A stretch of DNA of 64,000 nucleotides, from assembly GCF_030272615.1 (NCBI RefSeq), contig NC_081406.1:218808997-218872996 (forward strand). The letters run 5' to 3'. Below the pieces are notes generated by a model that was not told the DNA's origin, made no database searches, and saw only the letters and a list, made by a program, of their open reading frames with translations. The position numbers were made by a program, and so were the translations under genes. This document shows positions 33,818 to 45,596 of this stretch, one piece after another. The first letter of the stretch is position 1, and every line of letters begins with the position of its first letter. The DNA comes from Cryptomeria japonica. Lineage: Eukaryota > Streptophyta > Pinopsida > Cupressales > Cupressaceae.

Positions 33818-35219
33818 TGTTAGCACTTGTATGAAGATTGTATTGATGAACTTTTATGTTGTCATTGATGTCAATTTTAACTGGTAACAATGTTGTAGTA
33901 ATGTTGTTTTACAACTGGTAGGAGAGGTTGTGAAGAAAATCGGTATTACTAGAGAAAAAGTGAGATCAACCAATAAACCCGACTTGATGATATGCTAAAC
34001 CCTAACCGATGGAGCTTGGTGAATTGGTTGTATTGGTTTATGATCAAATGATGAGTGGTAATGATTATGCAATGTATGCATGTTGTATGAGAAGAGTTTC
34101 AAATGGTTTTTGGTGCGTAGAGATAACGGTTTTATCTTGGGAATGTGCAAGTTTATTGTATATAATGGAAACCGCGTGATGAGTTATAGAGTCTAATGAA
34201 GCAATGATCAAGGAGTGGTCAAGGTTGTCTTGAATGATGTGCAATGATTGCTATGTAATCCAAAGGTCATACTTGAACCGATTTGTTTGTAATCTATGAG
34301 ATCTTAGGTTTGTGATGTGTTACTAGCCTATTATTTTGTTTATAAGGTCAATGAATTGTTTTGTTATAGTGTTGGCAATTTTGGTTCAATGTAAGAGTGA
34401 TTGGTTGCCGAACCAGATGATGTATTTGCAGTATGTGTAAAGGGAGCTAGGAGTATGAAAAGGATCTAATCAAGAAGAGTAATGCTATTCACCAGATCAA
34501 CAAACCCCGGTTGTTCTCTAACAATTACAACAGTCAAATCTCTTAACCGGGTAAGCTCTAACAAGCTTAGTGTTATCTAAATACTCTAACCAGGTGATCC
34601 ATTAGCTTGGATTTCAAATCCTATACCAAGGTTACTCCTAACAAGGTATTGCTTATAATAGGGCATTATAGTCAATCCCTTAACTGGGTGGTCCCTAACA
34701 GGATCTGTTCTTAACATGACTTATTGTAAAGCTTTAATAGGCTTGGCTCCTAACAGGGTGAACTTCAGAATAGTTCAGAATACTTGTGGGTATTCATCCC
34801 CATTGTGGTTTTTCCCATTTTCGTTTCCACATCAATATCATTTTGTCAACTGGTGAATGTTTTTCTGGTTATGTTTGATATGGTTAATTTGCTTAACAGC
34901 TAAATCCATTTAGATATGATATGATGACCAACAATAATCTGAAATATGCTTTTACTTTTGTCAGTAAAGTATTTGGATGTTTTGGTTAAAAGGTTGGTGA
35001 GTTTCAGAGTTGTTTTACTGTTATTCTATTATGAGAGTCAACTGGTTTACTCGACAGTGATATTGTAATTTGTAGTTTAGTGTTTGAACCAGTCAGTTCT
35101 AAGTTTGTCCTGAGAGGTTGTTATTGTTTGGTGAAAATTTTATGTCAGTTTTCTATCTACTGATTCACCCCCCACCTCTTAGTAGTTGACCGGATCCTTA
35201 TTGATTTGTCATACCATCA
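33818..35219 (+). repeat. W 5' LTR
   Basis: TGTTAGCACTTG to CATACCATCA. Contains a TTTATAAGG TATA-like run at 34338-34347 (kept in the 3' LTR near 40215) and a cluster of short repeated words (CTCTAACCAGG, CCTAACAGGAT, CTTAACAGG) at 34520-34760. Confidence 0.93.
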
Positions 35220-35234
35220 ATTGGTATTAGAGCA
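35220..35234 (+). other. W primer binding site
   Basis: ATTGGTATTAGAGCA next to the LTR; initiator-Met type. Confidence 0.88.
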
Positions 35235-35289
35235 TTTTAGGTCCTCCAAGGTCTAAGCCTAACAAATTGAGGTAAATATCTTGAAGAAC

Positions 35290-36340
35290 ATGATGAAGAA
35301 AGAAGGTTTGAAGTTTAATAGGGAAAACTATAGAATATGGAGTGATAGAATAAAAATTTATATCAAGAGTCTAGGAAGTCAATAATGGGAACATGTTGGT
35401 ACTCAATATGATGCACCTAGTGGAAATATGTATGATGATCAAAAGAAAGAGCAACAGAAAAATAATCAAGCATTGGAGGCCATTATCAGTTCCTTGTCTG
35501 ATTTAGAGTATGCTGATGTTCATAGTCTAGAGACTACTTATGAGGCATGGAAGAAACTTGAGGAAATATATAGCGGTGATGAGCATGTGAATATTACCAA
35601 AGAAGAGAGTCTGAGAGGTAAATTTGATGACATGCGGATGGTTGAAGATGAAAATATACCATAGTATGGTCAGAGGATCAAATAGATAGTTGGTGAGATC
35701 AAGAGTGCTAGTGGTAAAGTGAAGGATGCCATAGTGATTAGTAAGGTGTTGAGAACCCTTCTATTGGTCTACGCTATCCGAGTTACAACCATTCAGGAGA
35801 AAAAATCTATTGATAAAACTAAGGTAACTCTTGACTCCATCATTGGTAAGCTTACTACATTTCAATTAAATGGTTATGATGGTAGTGCTCAAAGATCTAA
35901 ATCTGCATTTAGAGCTTTAGTTTCTAACCCTTCTATGAGGAAAAGTAGAGATGTCAATAACAGTTATGAATCTAGATCCAGTAGAGAACTTGATGATGAA
36001 GATAGTTTGATTGAGCTTGAAGCATTGTTGGCCAAGCGGTTGCCTAGAGGTAGTGGTAAGTACATAGGTAAACTACCTTTGAAATGTTTTGCATGCAATA
36101 ATATTGGACACATTGCTGCTATCTGTCCTAATGGTGACATTGAGCATAAGCATGAGAAGTATAACAAGTACAAGGGAAAAGGCAAAATAGATTGTCTCAT
36201 TCCAGTTGATGGTGGTATCACAGATGAGGAATCTGAGGGTGATGCTAATGAAGAAATTGTCTTTGTAGCCATTAAAGAGGAGTCATCTGATCAAAAGGCA
36301 TTAGTTTCTTGCATGGATAGTTCTAATGATTGGATCATTG
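35290..36340 (+). pseudogene. W gag (capsid and nucleocapsid)
   Basis: Frame 1 from ATG 35290 (MMKKEGLKFNRENYRIW), a UBN2-like copia capsid: TYEAWKKLEEIYSGD, LRGKFDDMRMVEDENIP, and a GKLTTFQLNGYD end. Stops after GSQ (about 35383), after ENIP (35662) and after RIK. The single zinc knuckle CFACNNIGHIAAICP (36086-36130) has CX2CX4HX4C spacing. The frame continues without a break into protease, as usual for copia. Confidence 0.85.
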
Positions 36341-36645
36341 ATAGTGGTTGTTCACACCACATGACTGGTGACCAGAGTAAATTTCTTACTTTGAAGGAAT
36401 TTGATGGAGGAGTTGTGAGATTTGGAAATGACTCACCCTAAATGGTAAAAGGAAAGGGAACCGTTTCTCTTAATGGAAAGAGCAGTGCAAATGATGTCTA
36501 CTGCGTTGAAGGATTAAAGCACAATCTTTTAAGTGTTTCCCAACTCAATGACAGAGGTTATCCATTGGAATTAAAGAATGGACTATGCAAAATCTATGGG
36601 GGAAAAGGTGAACTAATTGCAACCAAAAAGGAGACAAATTGGTAA
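36331..36645 (+). pseudogene. W protease
   Basis: WIIDSGCSHHMTGD has the active-site DSG at 36340-36348, then VRFGNDSP-stop-MVKGKGTVSL, VYCVEGLKHNLLSVSQL and the start of pre-integrase. One TAA at 36439-36441, then a frameshift near 36640. It cleaves the polyprotein in working elements. Confidence 0.85.
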
Positions 36646-37560
36646 CCTGTTTCACCTAAATCCTAAATTCAACAACTGTTTAATTGGTAAAGTAGATGAT
36701 AGTTGGCTTTGGCATCAAAGATTTTGTCATATAAATTTTGATAACATTGTTAAGGTCAGTAAGTCCAAGTTGGTAAGAGGTTTGCCTCAGCTGGACAAAT
36801 CAGTGAATGCTCTGTGTAAGGAATGTCAGTTAGGAAAGATGACATCCTTAACTTTTAAGAGCAAATTTTTTTCAACAAAATATTTGTTAGATTTGGTTCA
36901 TATAGACCTCTATGGACCAATAAGGACTAAAAGTATTCAAGGTGACAAATATTTTTTGATCTTCATTGATGATTGCTCAAGAATCATGTGGGTCACATTC
37001 TTGAAGGACAAAATAGAAGCCTTTAGTAAGTTCAAGGCATTCAAGGCCTTAGCTGAAAAGGAAAGTGGTAAGAAGAATAAGTGTCTAAGGACTGATCAAG
37101 GTGGTGAATTTACTTTAGAGGAATTCACTAGATATTGTGAAGACAATGTAATCAAGAGACAACTTTTTGCACGAGGACACCACAACAGAATGACATTGCA
37201 GAGAGGAACAACTGGTTAGTTGTTGAAGCTGCTAGAACGATGCTTATACAAGGAGGAGTATCAAAAACTTTCAAGAGAGAAGCTATCAGCACAACTATCT
37301 ACACTATGAACTGGATATTTGTAAAGAGAGGTAAGAAAAAATTCCTTATGAATACTGGTATGGTAAATCACTTAATATCATTTATTTTAAGATTTTTGGC
37401 AGTAAATGTTTTATCAAGAGAGGTGACTATGTTAGTAAGTTTGAGGCTAAAAGTGATGAAGGCATATTTCTTGGTTACTCCACCAAGAGTAAGGCCTACA
37501 AATGTTATAACAAATAGACACAAAGAATCATTGAGAGTGTTGATGTCCGAGTGGATGAGT
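36617..37560 (+). pseudogene. W integrase
   Basis: Frame 2: KVDDSWLWHQRFCHINFDN and CKEC (zinc domain), D in VHIDLYGPI, D in RTDQGGEF. A frameshift near 37170 moves the third catalytic Glu (QQNDIAERNNW) into frame 0, and another near 37335 precedes FIKRGDYVSKFEAKSDEG. All catalytic residues can be found, but in three frames. Confidence 0.82.
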
Positions 37561-39326
37561 ATCCTAAAGTCTCAGGAGAAAGTAGTGAGAAGAAAAAGGA
37601 TGAAGAACCTTGCATTCTAATTTTGGAACAAAAACTAGTGAAGCCAGAAGTTGGTGAAGTGAATGTTGTTGTACCAGTTCAACCAAAAAAGGTAGATTCA
37701 GAAGAAGATGATGAAAGTGAAGAAGAACTTGAAGATGTAGAATTAACTAGAAGAAGAATTAGAGAGAATTCTTGCATGATCTCCACTATTGAGCCCCGAA
37801 TTGCTAAGGAAGGATTTGGAGATGATCACTGGATTAAAGCTATGGAGGAGGAGCTTGACTAGATTGAGAAGAACAATACGTGGACCCTAGTACCCAGATC
37901 AATGAATAAAAATGTGATAGGTACTAAATGGGTATTCAAGAACAAACTGAATGAAGATGGAGTAGTAGTTAGAAACAAAGCTAGACTAGTATGCAAAGGT
38001 TATGCACAGGAAGAAGGTGAAGACTATGGTGAGACATTTGCACTAATTTCTAGATTGGAAGGTGTTAGGAATCTACTTGCATTTGTAGCATATAAGGGAT
38101 TCAAAGTATATCAGATGGATGTGAAGTCAACATTTCTAAATGGAATATTGGAAGAAGAAGTATACTTTGAGCAGCCAGATGGTTATGCTTTGACTGATGC
38201 AAAGGATATAGTGTGTAAATTGCACAAGGCACTATATGGTTTATAGCAAGCACCGAGAGCATGGTATGAAAGACTACTTTCACACCTGATGAAGGTAGGT
38301 TTTTAGAGAACCACTCAAGCCAACAATATATATCTCAATTCTGAAGGAGATAAGATACTAGTTAGTGAAGTGTTTGGGGATGATATCATATTTGGAGGCA
38401 ATGATGACATGAGTAATGACTTTGCAAATGAGGTAAAAAGTGAATTTGAAATGCCTCTAGTAGGAGAGATAAAATTCTTCATAGGTTTGTGAATTCAGTA
38501 GATGAAGAGTGGTATTTTCATCACACAGTCTAAATATGTGAAAGAGGTATTGAAGACATTTGGAATGAGTGACTGTAAACTAGTTGGGACATAAATGGTT
38601 ACATGTTGTAAACTGTTTAAGGAGGATGAAGCTGCATCTGTTGATGAAAAGGAGTACAGGTCAATGATAGGGAAATTGCATTATGTTTTTCACAACAAAC
38701 CAGATATTGCTCATGCAGTTGGTTTAATTGCCAGATTTCAGAAGAATCCAAAGGAGACACATTTGATAGCAACCAATAGGATATTCAGATATTTGAAAGG
38801 TACTATTGACTATGGATTATGGTATCCATATGCAGGTAACTTTGATTTGAAGGTTTATACAGATGTAGACTGGGCAAGTAATGTTGATGATAGGAAGAGC
38901 ACAAATTGTGGTGCATTCTTTCTTGGAGAAAGACTTGTTTCATGGAGTAGAAAGAAGAAGAGTTGTACATCATAGTCCACTACTGAAGTTGAGTATGTTG
39001 CAGTGTATATGAATTGTACCCAGGTAATCTAGATGAAACACTTTCTAGAAGGATTAAAGTTGAAGATTATAGAACCTGTAAAGATTTTATGTGACAACAC
39101 TAGTGCAATAAATATTTCAAAGAACCCAATGTTGCATGCTAGAACCAAGCATATTGAGCTGAAATATCATTTCTTGAGAGAGAAAGTGCATAGTAAAGAT
39201 GTGTTATTGGAGCATGTATCTACCAAGGAGCAACTAGAAAATATTTTTACTAAACCTCTACCTAAGACTACTTTTTAGTATCTTAGAGGTCAGCTAGGGG
39301 TTGTGCCCCTACATGAGGTCAATTGA
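37551..39326 (+). pseudogene. W reverse transcriptase and RNase H
   Basis: Frame 0 without frameshift. GTKWVFKNKLNEDG, YQMDVKSTFLNGILEEEVY; the catalytic loop reads FGDD (38373-38384) rather than FVDD. RNase H has YTDVDWAS, KSTNCG, STTEVEYVA and the HIELKYHFLREKV tail, ending LGVVPLHEVN at TGA 39324. Stops at 37860, 38244, 38304, 38488 and others. Nearly identical in layout to Y. Confidence 0.88.
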
Positions 39327-39691
39327 GCATGATGTAGAATACATCAGTCCCAGAGCTAATTGAAGAATCTTGAAGCAGGATTGGTGTACAGTGGAGTTAT
39401 TCCATAGGGGGAGCATCAAGTTGTAGGTTGATGTTCTAGAATAGTGAAGTATGACACTGCATGTTTTACTTTCACTTTGGCATTGTTGCCAAAGGGGGAG
39501 AAGAACTATATGATTATGGGGAGAAGAATTGTATGATTGATAGAGAGCAGATCTATAGCTAGTTACTAACTGATGATATAGACTCAGTTGAAGGAGAATA
39601 CATGGTAAAATGTAAACCAAGATTCCTATTCACAATCATAGCAATTAAGGGTATTGATACTTGTATTGCCACCAATGCCAATGGGGGAGAT
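39327..39691 (+). other. W 3' untranslated region with two polypurine tracts
   Basis: First tract CCAAAGGGGGAGAAGAA at 39489-39505, second GCCAATGGGGGAGAT (39677-39691) adjoining the LTR. No gene. Confidence 0.75.
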
Positions 39692-41051
39692 TGTTGACAC
39701 TTGTATGAAGAATGCATTGATGAACTTTTATGTTGTCATTGAAGTCAATTTTAACTAGTAATGATGTTATAATAATGTTGTTTTGCAACTAGTAGGAGAG
39801 CTTGTGAAGGAAACTAGTATTACTAGAGAAGAAGTGAGATCAACTAGTAAACCCTATTGGTTGATATGCTAAACCCTAACCAATGGAGCTTGGTGAATCA
39901 GTTGTATTGGTTTATGATCAAATGATGAGTGGTAATGATTATGCCATGTATGTATGTTGTATGAGAAGAGTTTCAAATGGTTTTTGGCACGTAGAGATAA
40001 TGATTTTATCTTGGGAATGTGCAAGTTCATTGCATGTAATGGAAACCATGTGATGAGTTATAGAGTTTGATGAAGTGGTGATCAAGGAGCGGTCGAGGTT
40101 GTCTTCAATGATGTGCAATGATTGCTATGTAATCCAATGGTCATGCTAGAACTGATTTGTTTGTAATACCTATGAGATCGTAGGTTTGTGATGTGTTACC
40201 AACCTATTGTTTTATTTATAAGGTCGATGAATTATTTTGGTTGAATGTAAGAGTGATTGGTTGCCAAACCAGATGATGTATCTGCAATATGTTTAAAGGA
40301 AGATAGGAGCATAAAAAGAATCTGATTAAGTAGAGTAAATCCCTATTGTTCTCTAACAATTACAACAATCAAATATCTTAATTGGGTAAGCTCTAACAAG
40401 CTTAGTGTTATCTAAACCCTCTAACCAGGTGATCCATTAGCTTGGATTTCAAATCCTCTACCGAGGTTACTCCTAATAGGTTATTGCTTCTAATAGGGAA
40501 TTATAGTCAATCTCTTAACCAGGTAGTCCCTAACAGGATCTGTTCTTAATAGGAATTATTGTAAATCTTTAATAGGCTTGGCTCCTATTAGGGAAAACTT
40601 TAGAAGAGTTCAGAATACTTGTGGGTATTCATCCCCATCATGGTTTTTCCCATTTACATTTCCACGTCAAAATCATTGTGTCAAGTGGTGAATGTTTTTG
40701 TGGTTATGTTTTATACGGTTAATTTGCTTAACAACTAAATCCACTTAGATATGATATGATGACTGACATCAATCTGAAATATGCTTTTACTTTTGTCAGT
40801 AAAGTATTTGGATGTTTTGGTTAAAAAGTTTGTGAGTTTCAAAGTTGTTTTACTTTTATTCTGTTATGACAGTCAATCAGTTTACTTGATAGTGATATTG
40901 CAATTTGTAGTTCAGTGTTTGAGCCAGTCAATTTCAAGTTTGTCTTGAGAGATTGTTATTATTTGGTGAAAAGTTTATATTAGTTTTCTATCTACTAATT
41001 CACCCCCCTCTTAGTAGTTGACCATATCCTTATTGATTCATCATACCATTA
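39692..41051 (+). repeat. W 3' LTR
   Basis: 1,360 bp partner of the 5' LTR; TGTTGACACTTG to CATACCATTA (terminal CA mutated to TA). Limits fixed by the TSD. About 40 bp are missing near 40235-40345 relative to the 5' copy. Confidence 0.93.
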
Positions 41052-41837
41052 GTGCAGGGTAGCTAATGTGATTTGATCGAGGTATTTGGTGAAGATAGAG
41101 ATAGAGGTGGAAACAAAAAATGCTAAACAATATTTCAAAGTAGAGTTGATGAAAAGAGAGCAAACTGCAACCAAGAGTAGTGAACAAAGAGGAAGTTGCA
41201 GAAGCAGATAGTAAGATAACAGAAAGAAGAGATCATTCAACAAATGTGGAGCATAGATAGAGAGTAGCAGAGACAAGAGTAGAGTAGCAGAGTAGTGTGC
41301 AAATAATAGAGAAGTGATAGAAAGTAGAGGATAGCGAAGACGAAGTCAAAGAGTTGAAGAGAGGGTCCAAAGGATCAAGAAAGCAGAGAAGGCAATTAAA
41401 CTGTGAGTTAAAAAATTACATCTAAAACAAGGCAATAAAACTATAATCCTTTTATTCATTTTAATTCTCTAAGTGGGTGCTCAGAGTAGGGGTAGGTGCT
41501 CTTTGAGTAGGTTCTCAAAATTTATGAGGGGGTTAGTGCTAAAAAGTAATAGGGGTTGGTGCTCCTTGGGTTGATGCTCTAAACATTGTAATCAGTTTTA
41601 TTTGTGAGGCTGGATTGGAGCAGTAGACTCTAGTAGCATTTCTCACTGAGGTTTTTCCCACTTTGGGGTTTCCTCGTACATCTTTTGCTATGGGCTTGCA
41701 TTTTTTTTGTGTGTTAATTTGTTTGAATATCTCTTCTCTTATGTTGATAATATTGAATTGTTAATGTTTTAATCATCTACAAATGTTTTAAAATAAACTG
41801 ATTCACCCCCCTCTTAGTGTCCATTTGTGTTCTTAAA
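41052..41837 (+). repeat. X 3' LTR, last segment
   Basis: Starts with the W TSD GTGCA. It carries a purine-rich stretch (41090-41400), repeated GGTGCTC words (41465-41580), and the conserved LTR-end blocks CACTGAGGTTTTTCCCAC..GGGGTTTCCTCGTACATC and ATTCACCCCCCTCTTAGTGTCC. The exact LTR end is not fixed, because the partner LTR is outside the window. Confidence 0.6.
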
Positions 41838-41965
41838 ATATCCCTCTCCCTCTCCCTCTACCCCCCTCTTTCTCTCTTTAAATCTGTTTACCCTTTACCC
41901 TTCTCTCCCCATCTCTCCCTCTCCATTTACCCTTCTCTCACTTTTACCTTATCCCTTGCCAACCC

Positions 41966-42032
<67 letters not shown>

Positions 42033-42408
42033 CCTATGCCTCTATATGTCTTCCTATCCTGAACAAGGTATGAGATATCCCTCTCTTCCTGTCCCCCTGT
42101 CCCTCTCTCATTATCTAAATTGCTTTAACCTTCCCTCCCTATCTTTCCCTCTCCATTTCCCCTTCTTTCCCTATCTATATTACTTTTCCCTTACCCCTTG
42201 CCAACTACCCTTATCTCTCTCTCTCCAGATCCCTTTACCCTTCTCTCCCTATCTCTCCCTCTCCCTTTACCCTTCTCTCCCTATGTCTCCCTCTCCTTTC
42301 CCCTTCTCTCCCTATCTAGATAACTTTTCCCTTATCCCTTTCCAACCCCCCCTCTCTCTCTCTTGATACATCAATCTCCTCCCCTCTCCTCCTCTCCCTA
42401 ATTACCTA
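41838..42408. repeat. Pyrimidine-rich simple-sequence DNA
   Basis: Almost pure C/T on the plus strand, built from words such as CTCTCCCTATCTC, CCCTTTACCCTTCTC and TTTTCCCTTATCCCTTGCCAAC, recurring at roughly 50-90 bp. It includes a (TC)n run at about 41969-42025. Long open readings (179 aa) here are low complexity, not genes. It resumes after element G. Confidence 0.9.
42404..42408 (+). repeat. Target-site duplication of element G, left copy
   Basis: ACCTA, repeated exactly at 63190-63194. Confidence 0.9.
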
Positions 42409-43520
42409 TGTAATATTAAAACTACTATCCCTTGTAATCAATATGAAAAATGCACTTTTTCCTCCATGCCATCGAAGGTCAAGAACCACCATCATGTCCT
42501 CTTGTCAACTTAGACCATCCATGTCATCTCTAACCGAAGCATTACCAAATTTGCCAACCTATCACCTTCAGGGACACAAGTGTAGTGCAGAGATGTCCTT
42601 GTAGTGTGCTAGCATCACATGAATCTGACAGTCTATAGGTGATCATTTAAGAATTATGCCTATGCTTGGAAGAAATCATAATGCCTCTGCATGCACCCAC
42701 CAATGTCCAAATTCCTTCCTGGGCCTTTATCTTTTACTTTGGAGGCATTTTGGGGGGATCTTTTGGCAAGTCTAGCAATCTTCTTGCAGGTTATTCTCTT
42801 GGAAACCACTTTGGAAAATATTCCATCAATAGCACCACTGTTGCAGCATCTCAAGCACACTACACGAACATTTCCAACAATTTTTCATGAAAGTGGAGTT
42901 TCCTTAATCTCTTTCTTTTATTTCAAATATCTTTTTATCAATCTTTTATTGCATCCTTTCAATTATCTTTATCACATTATTATTTCCATGGCTTCTTGGG
43001 TTGTCCGTGTAGGTGGAAACACCTAAATGAGGGTTTGACTTTAGGTAGGCTCCAAAATGCAACCCCGCATTTTCCCTTCTTGCTTGTGTGTAGGTTCACA
43101 GAGGTGAGAGAATCATCATTTAGTGGGAGGATTCAATTGTGGACCGATTGTGAGTGTTTTCATCCTTCTCCTTTTCTTTTATTTTTATTTTAGTCATTTC
43201 GGGTTTTGCAACTTTTAGCTTAGTCCATTCATTTTTTGATGTTTCATCATATTATCTATGTATTTGGAACTTTTTGTACGTGCTTGATACTTCATCCATA
43301 TAAGACAACAATGTGTCGCACTGGTGTCCTAGCTCCACACGCTCATCCTCAAGACATAGGCTTGATAAAGCCACTTGTGAATCCCAGATCATGGGCAATT
43401 TTCCCAGTTTGTTATTTTATCCCCTAACTCATCTCAATGCCAATTCGTGGAGGTAATCAGAAGGACAATTTGTCTTCAAGAATGCATCATCCTTGAGGTG
43501 GCAAATTCCCTCACATTACA
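42409..43520 (+). repeat. Element G 5' LTR
   Basis: TGTAATATTAAAAC to CATTACA; direct repeat of 62082-63189. Short ORFs inside (for example 42691-43026) have counterparts in the other LTR and are not genes. Confidence 0.92.
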
Positions 43521-43546
43521 TTTTGGTGAACCTGATGTGAACCAGG
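43521..43546 (+). other. Element G probable primer binding site
   Basis: TTTTGGTGAACCTGATGTGA directly follows the LTR. The TTTGGTGAACC type is not iMet; the priming tRNA is not assigned. Confidence 0.5.
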
Positions 43547-43857
43547 ATTGTCTTTCCTTTCTGTTTCATCCAGTTACATTAATCTTTCAAAATTTTCAAA
43601 AGTTCAAAAATCTAATTTAAAAAAAAAACACACAAAACAAAACAACAAAAACACATATTTACATCCGATAAAAAAATTTACATTTTCCTTTTGGCATATA
43701 CATCTTACTTAAACCGACTTTATCATTTCAAATTTTTTGTGTCCCTATGTTGTGGTCCTGAACATCGTGTATCTCATCTATGAGTGTCATGACTTAGAAT
43801 GCAATAGGATTTGTGGTTATGAGGTCTTCTAGGAGGAACTTTCCCCCTAATTGTTAT
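43547..43857 (+). other. Element G leader
   Basis: About 310 bp of untranslated leader with an A-rich run (43617-43660). No gene. Confidence 0.5.
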
Positions 43858-45596
43858 ATTCCTTCTCTACTTGACATGATGAACAAATATCATCTCCCTA
43901 ATTCAAATGAGTTTCTTACTTCCCATACTCATAGGATCCCTTTCATGGGTGGCTCTTTAGCTGCTAGTTCTTAGAACAATTACCCAATGAACTCTCCACC
44001 ACCTTCTCGTCCTGTTATTAACCACGATTTCACTGTCACTATCGACTTTGACAAAATTCATTCTTTAGAGGAGAATCTGAGAGACTTCGAAGGGTTTCTT
44101 AACCAAGAGAATGTTCTCCCCCAATTGAGGAATGTAGTTAATACCTTGAGGGATATGGTCATCTCGAATAAGAGAGGCCTAGAGATGTCAAGAGCATTGT
44201 TCATGACCGTGAAGAGTCATGTACCCCTAGTAGATGCCTCTCCTTAGGATGGTCAGTCAGATGTTTGTGGTTCCGAGCTGAGTGTCCACATACCTGGTTT
44301 ATCAATGCATATGGTTGACCCTAGGCCCACTATTCATGTTATCAATGCCTCTACTACTTCGATGGGTTATACGGGCATGTCTGGTGGCTCAACCTTCACT
44401 TCCACCATGGATTAGATATCTACGATTAGCACTACATGTACTGGTGGCACTGGTCATTTTAGAGGTTCTGGTGGAGATGGTGGGGGATCTAGTCCACCTC
44501 CATCTTTTTTCCCTTCTAATCCTGTCCTGAATACAATCTTGTAAAATATGACGTAGTTGCAATTATAGTTGACAAACTTAGCCTTTTATTTTGGCCAATC
44601 ATCTATGTCTACATATTACAGGAAGAGTCCCTTGAAATTGCCATCATAAATACTATCCTTTTGACTATCGCTCGGTCCCCAAAGTTTGATATGTTCAATG
44701 GCGATAGAGATCCAAATGTGCATATAGATTCCTTCATGACTATGTGTAGTGACTACCATAGCCTGGAATTTTTTTTTCTCAAGCTATTCTTTTGTTCCCT
44801 CAAAGGGACAAAATTAGAATGGTATAGTTCTATACCTGACCATTCTATCTGTACCTTCAATCAACTTATGGATCTGTTTCTTAAGCAGTTTTAGGCTAAC
44901 ATTGGTGGCAAGGTCACTATCACTGACGTTGTTCATTGTAAACAAAATCCCAATGAAAAGATCACTAATTTCATTTCAAGATATCTCCATCAAGATCCCC
45001 TTTGCCCTACCAGATAGTGATTTGCAGAGGATGTTTATCATCAATCTAAATCCGACATTGAGGGAGAAACTATCTCTTAACCAATATTAGAACTTTGATA
45101 ACATGTAATCTGCTCTCACAGATTACCAACACACTGTGTCAAAGTTTGAAGATACTTATTTGAACCCTCACAATGGCTCCTTTGCAAGCACATCCATAGA
45201 TGGGTCCTAGAAGAATAAGGTTGTCACTAATGTTCCAGATATTCATCCAATGGCCATTGTGCAAGCCCTGCAACAAAATAGAGTCTTCACTAAGTTCAAT
45301 GACTCCTACTTGAGCATAATGCAACAGTTGTTGAAAGACAACCTTATTACCCTTTCGAAAATCAAACTATTGTCTAATAGCTGACCTTATCTATGTTGGT
45401 ACAATGGTTCAAAGTTTTATCATTATCATCACGTGCCTGGTCATGACACTGAGTGATGTCATCATCTTTGACATGTTGTCCAAGACCACATCGATAGTGG
45501 TGCAATCAAGGTGGATGCACAGTAGCACAAATCAAACAAGTTTGTTGACAAAACTAACAATGACTTGCAGATCTTCACTAACCCCTTCCCTCCGCA
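43858..45596 (+). pseudogene. Element G gag
   Basis: The N-terminal part (frame 1, 43858-44247) includes TVTIDFDKIHSLEENLRDFEG, then a Gly/Ser-rich linker with stops. The capsid (frame 0 from about 44661) reads FDMFNGDRDPNVHIDSF, FCSLKGTKLEWYSSIPDHS, TFNQLMDLFLKQF, then KVTITDVVHCKQNPNEKI, the Retrotrans_gag pattern of Tat/Athila elements. A knuckle-like YHYHHVPGHDTE-stop-CHHL lies near 45411-45470. Multiple stops and frameshifts. Confidence 0.75.

Larger units (their letters stand above)
33818..41051 (+). mobile_element. Complete copia element W
   Basis: 7.2-kb element with two LTRs (1,402 and 1,360 bp), PBS, gag, PR, IN, RT, RH and PPT in copia order, and exact TSD GTGCA. Same family as Y. 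Every domain is present, but stops and three frameshifts make it non-coding. It is inserted in the X 3' LTR. Confidence 0.95.
1..41837 (+). mobile_element. Copia element X, the interrupted host of the left part
   Basis: An autonomous-type Ty1/copia element read on the plus strand in pieces: 1-358 (gag), 7013-7964 (zinc knuckles, protease), 18901-21675 (integrase, RT, RNase H, PPT, LTR start), then LTR pieces 32499-33817 and 41052-about 41837. Its 5' part lies left of the window. Domain order is the copia order (PR-IN-RT-RH). Removing A, B, Z and W restores continuity, in frame where coding sequence is hit. The coiled-coil gag tail with a GLGF-like motif, the long 3' LTR (about 2.2 kb net) and the repeated PPT-like sites suggest the Sirevirus/Maximus lineage; that assignment is inference. 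Frameshifts and stops make it inactive. Confidence 0.8.

Noticed and set aside
34520-34760. Regular AACAGG/AACCAGG words suggesting a CRISPR-like or satellite array
   Set aside because: Spacing and sequence are irregular, and the same cluster is present in both W LTRs and in the Y LTR, so it is an LTR-internal feature of a plant element.
41827-42366. 179-aa Ser/Leu/Pro open frame
   Set aside because: Comes from C/T simple sequence; an equally long reading exists in the overlapping frame and the composition is purely that of the repeat.
42691-43427. ORFs of 111, 65 and 63 aa in the G LTR
   Set aside because: They lie wholly in the LTR, and the partner LTR has related but differently broken frames; no promoter-ORF arrangement expected there.
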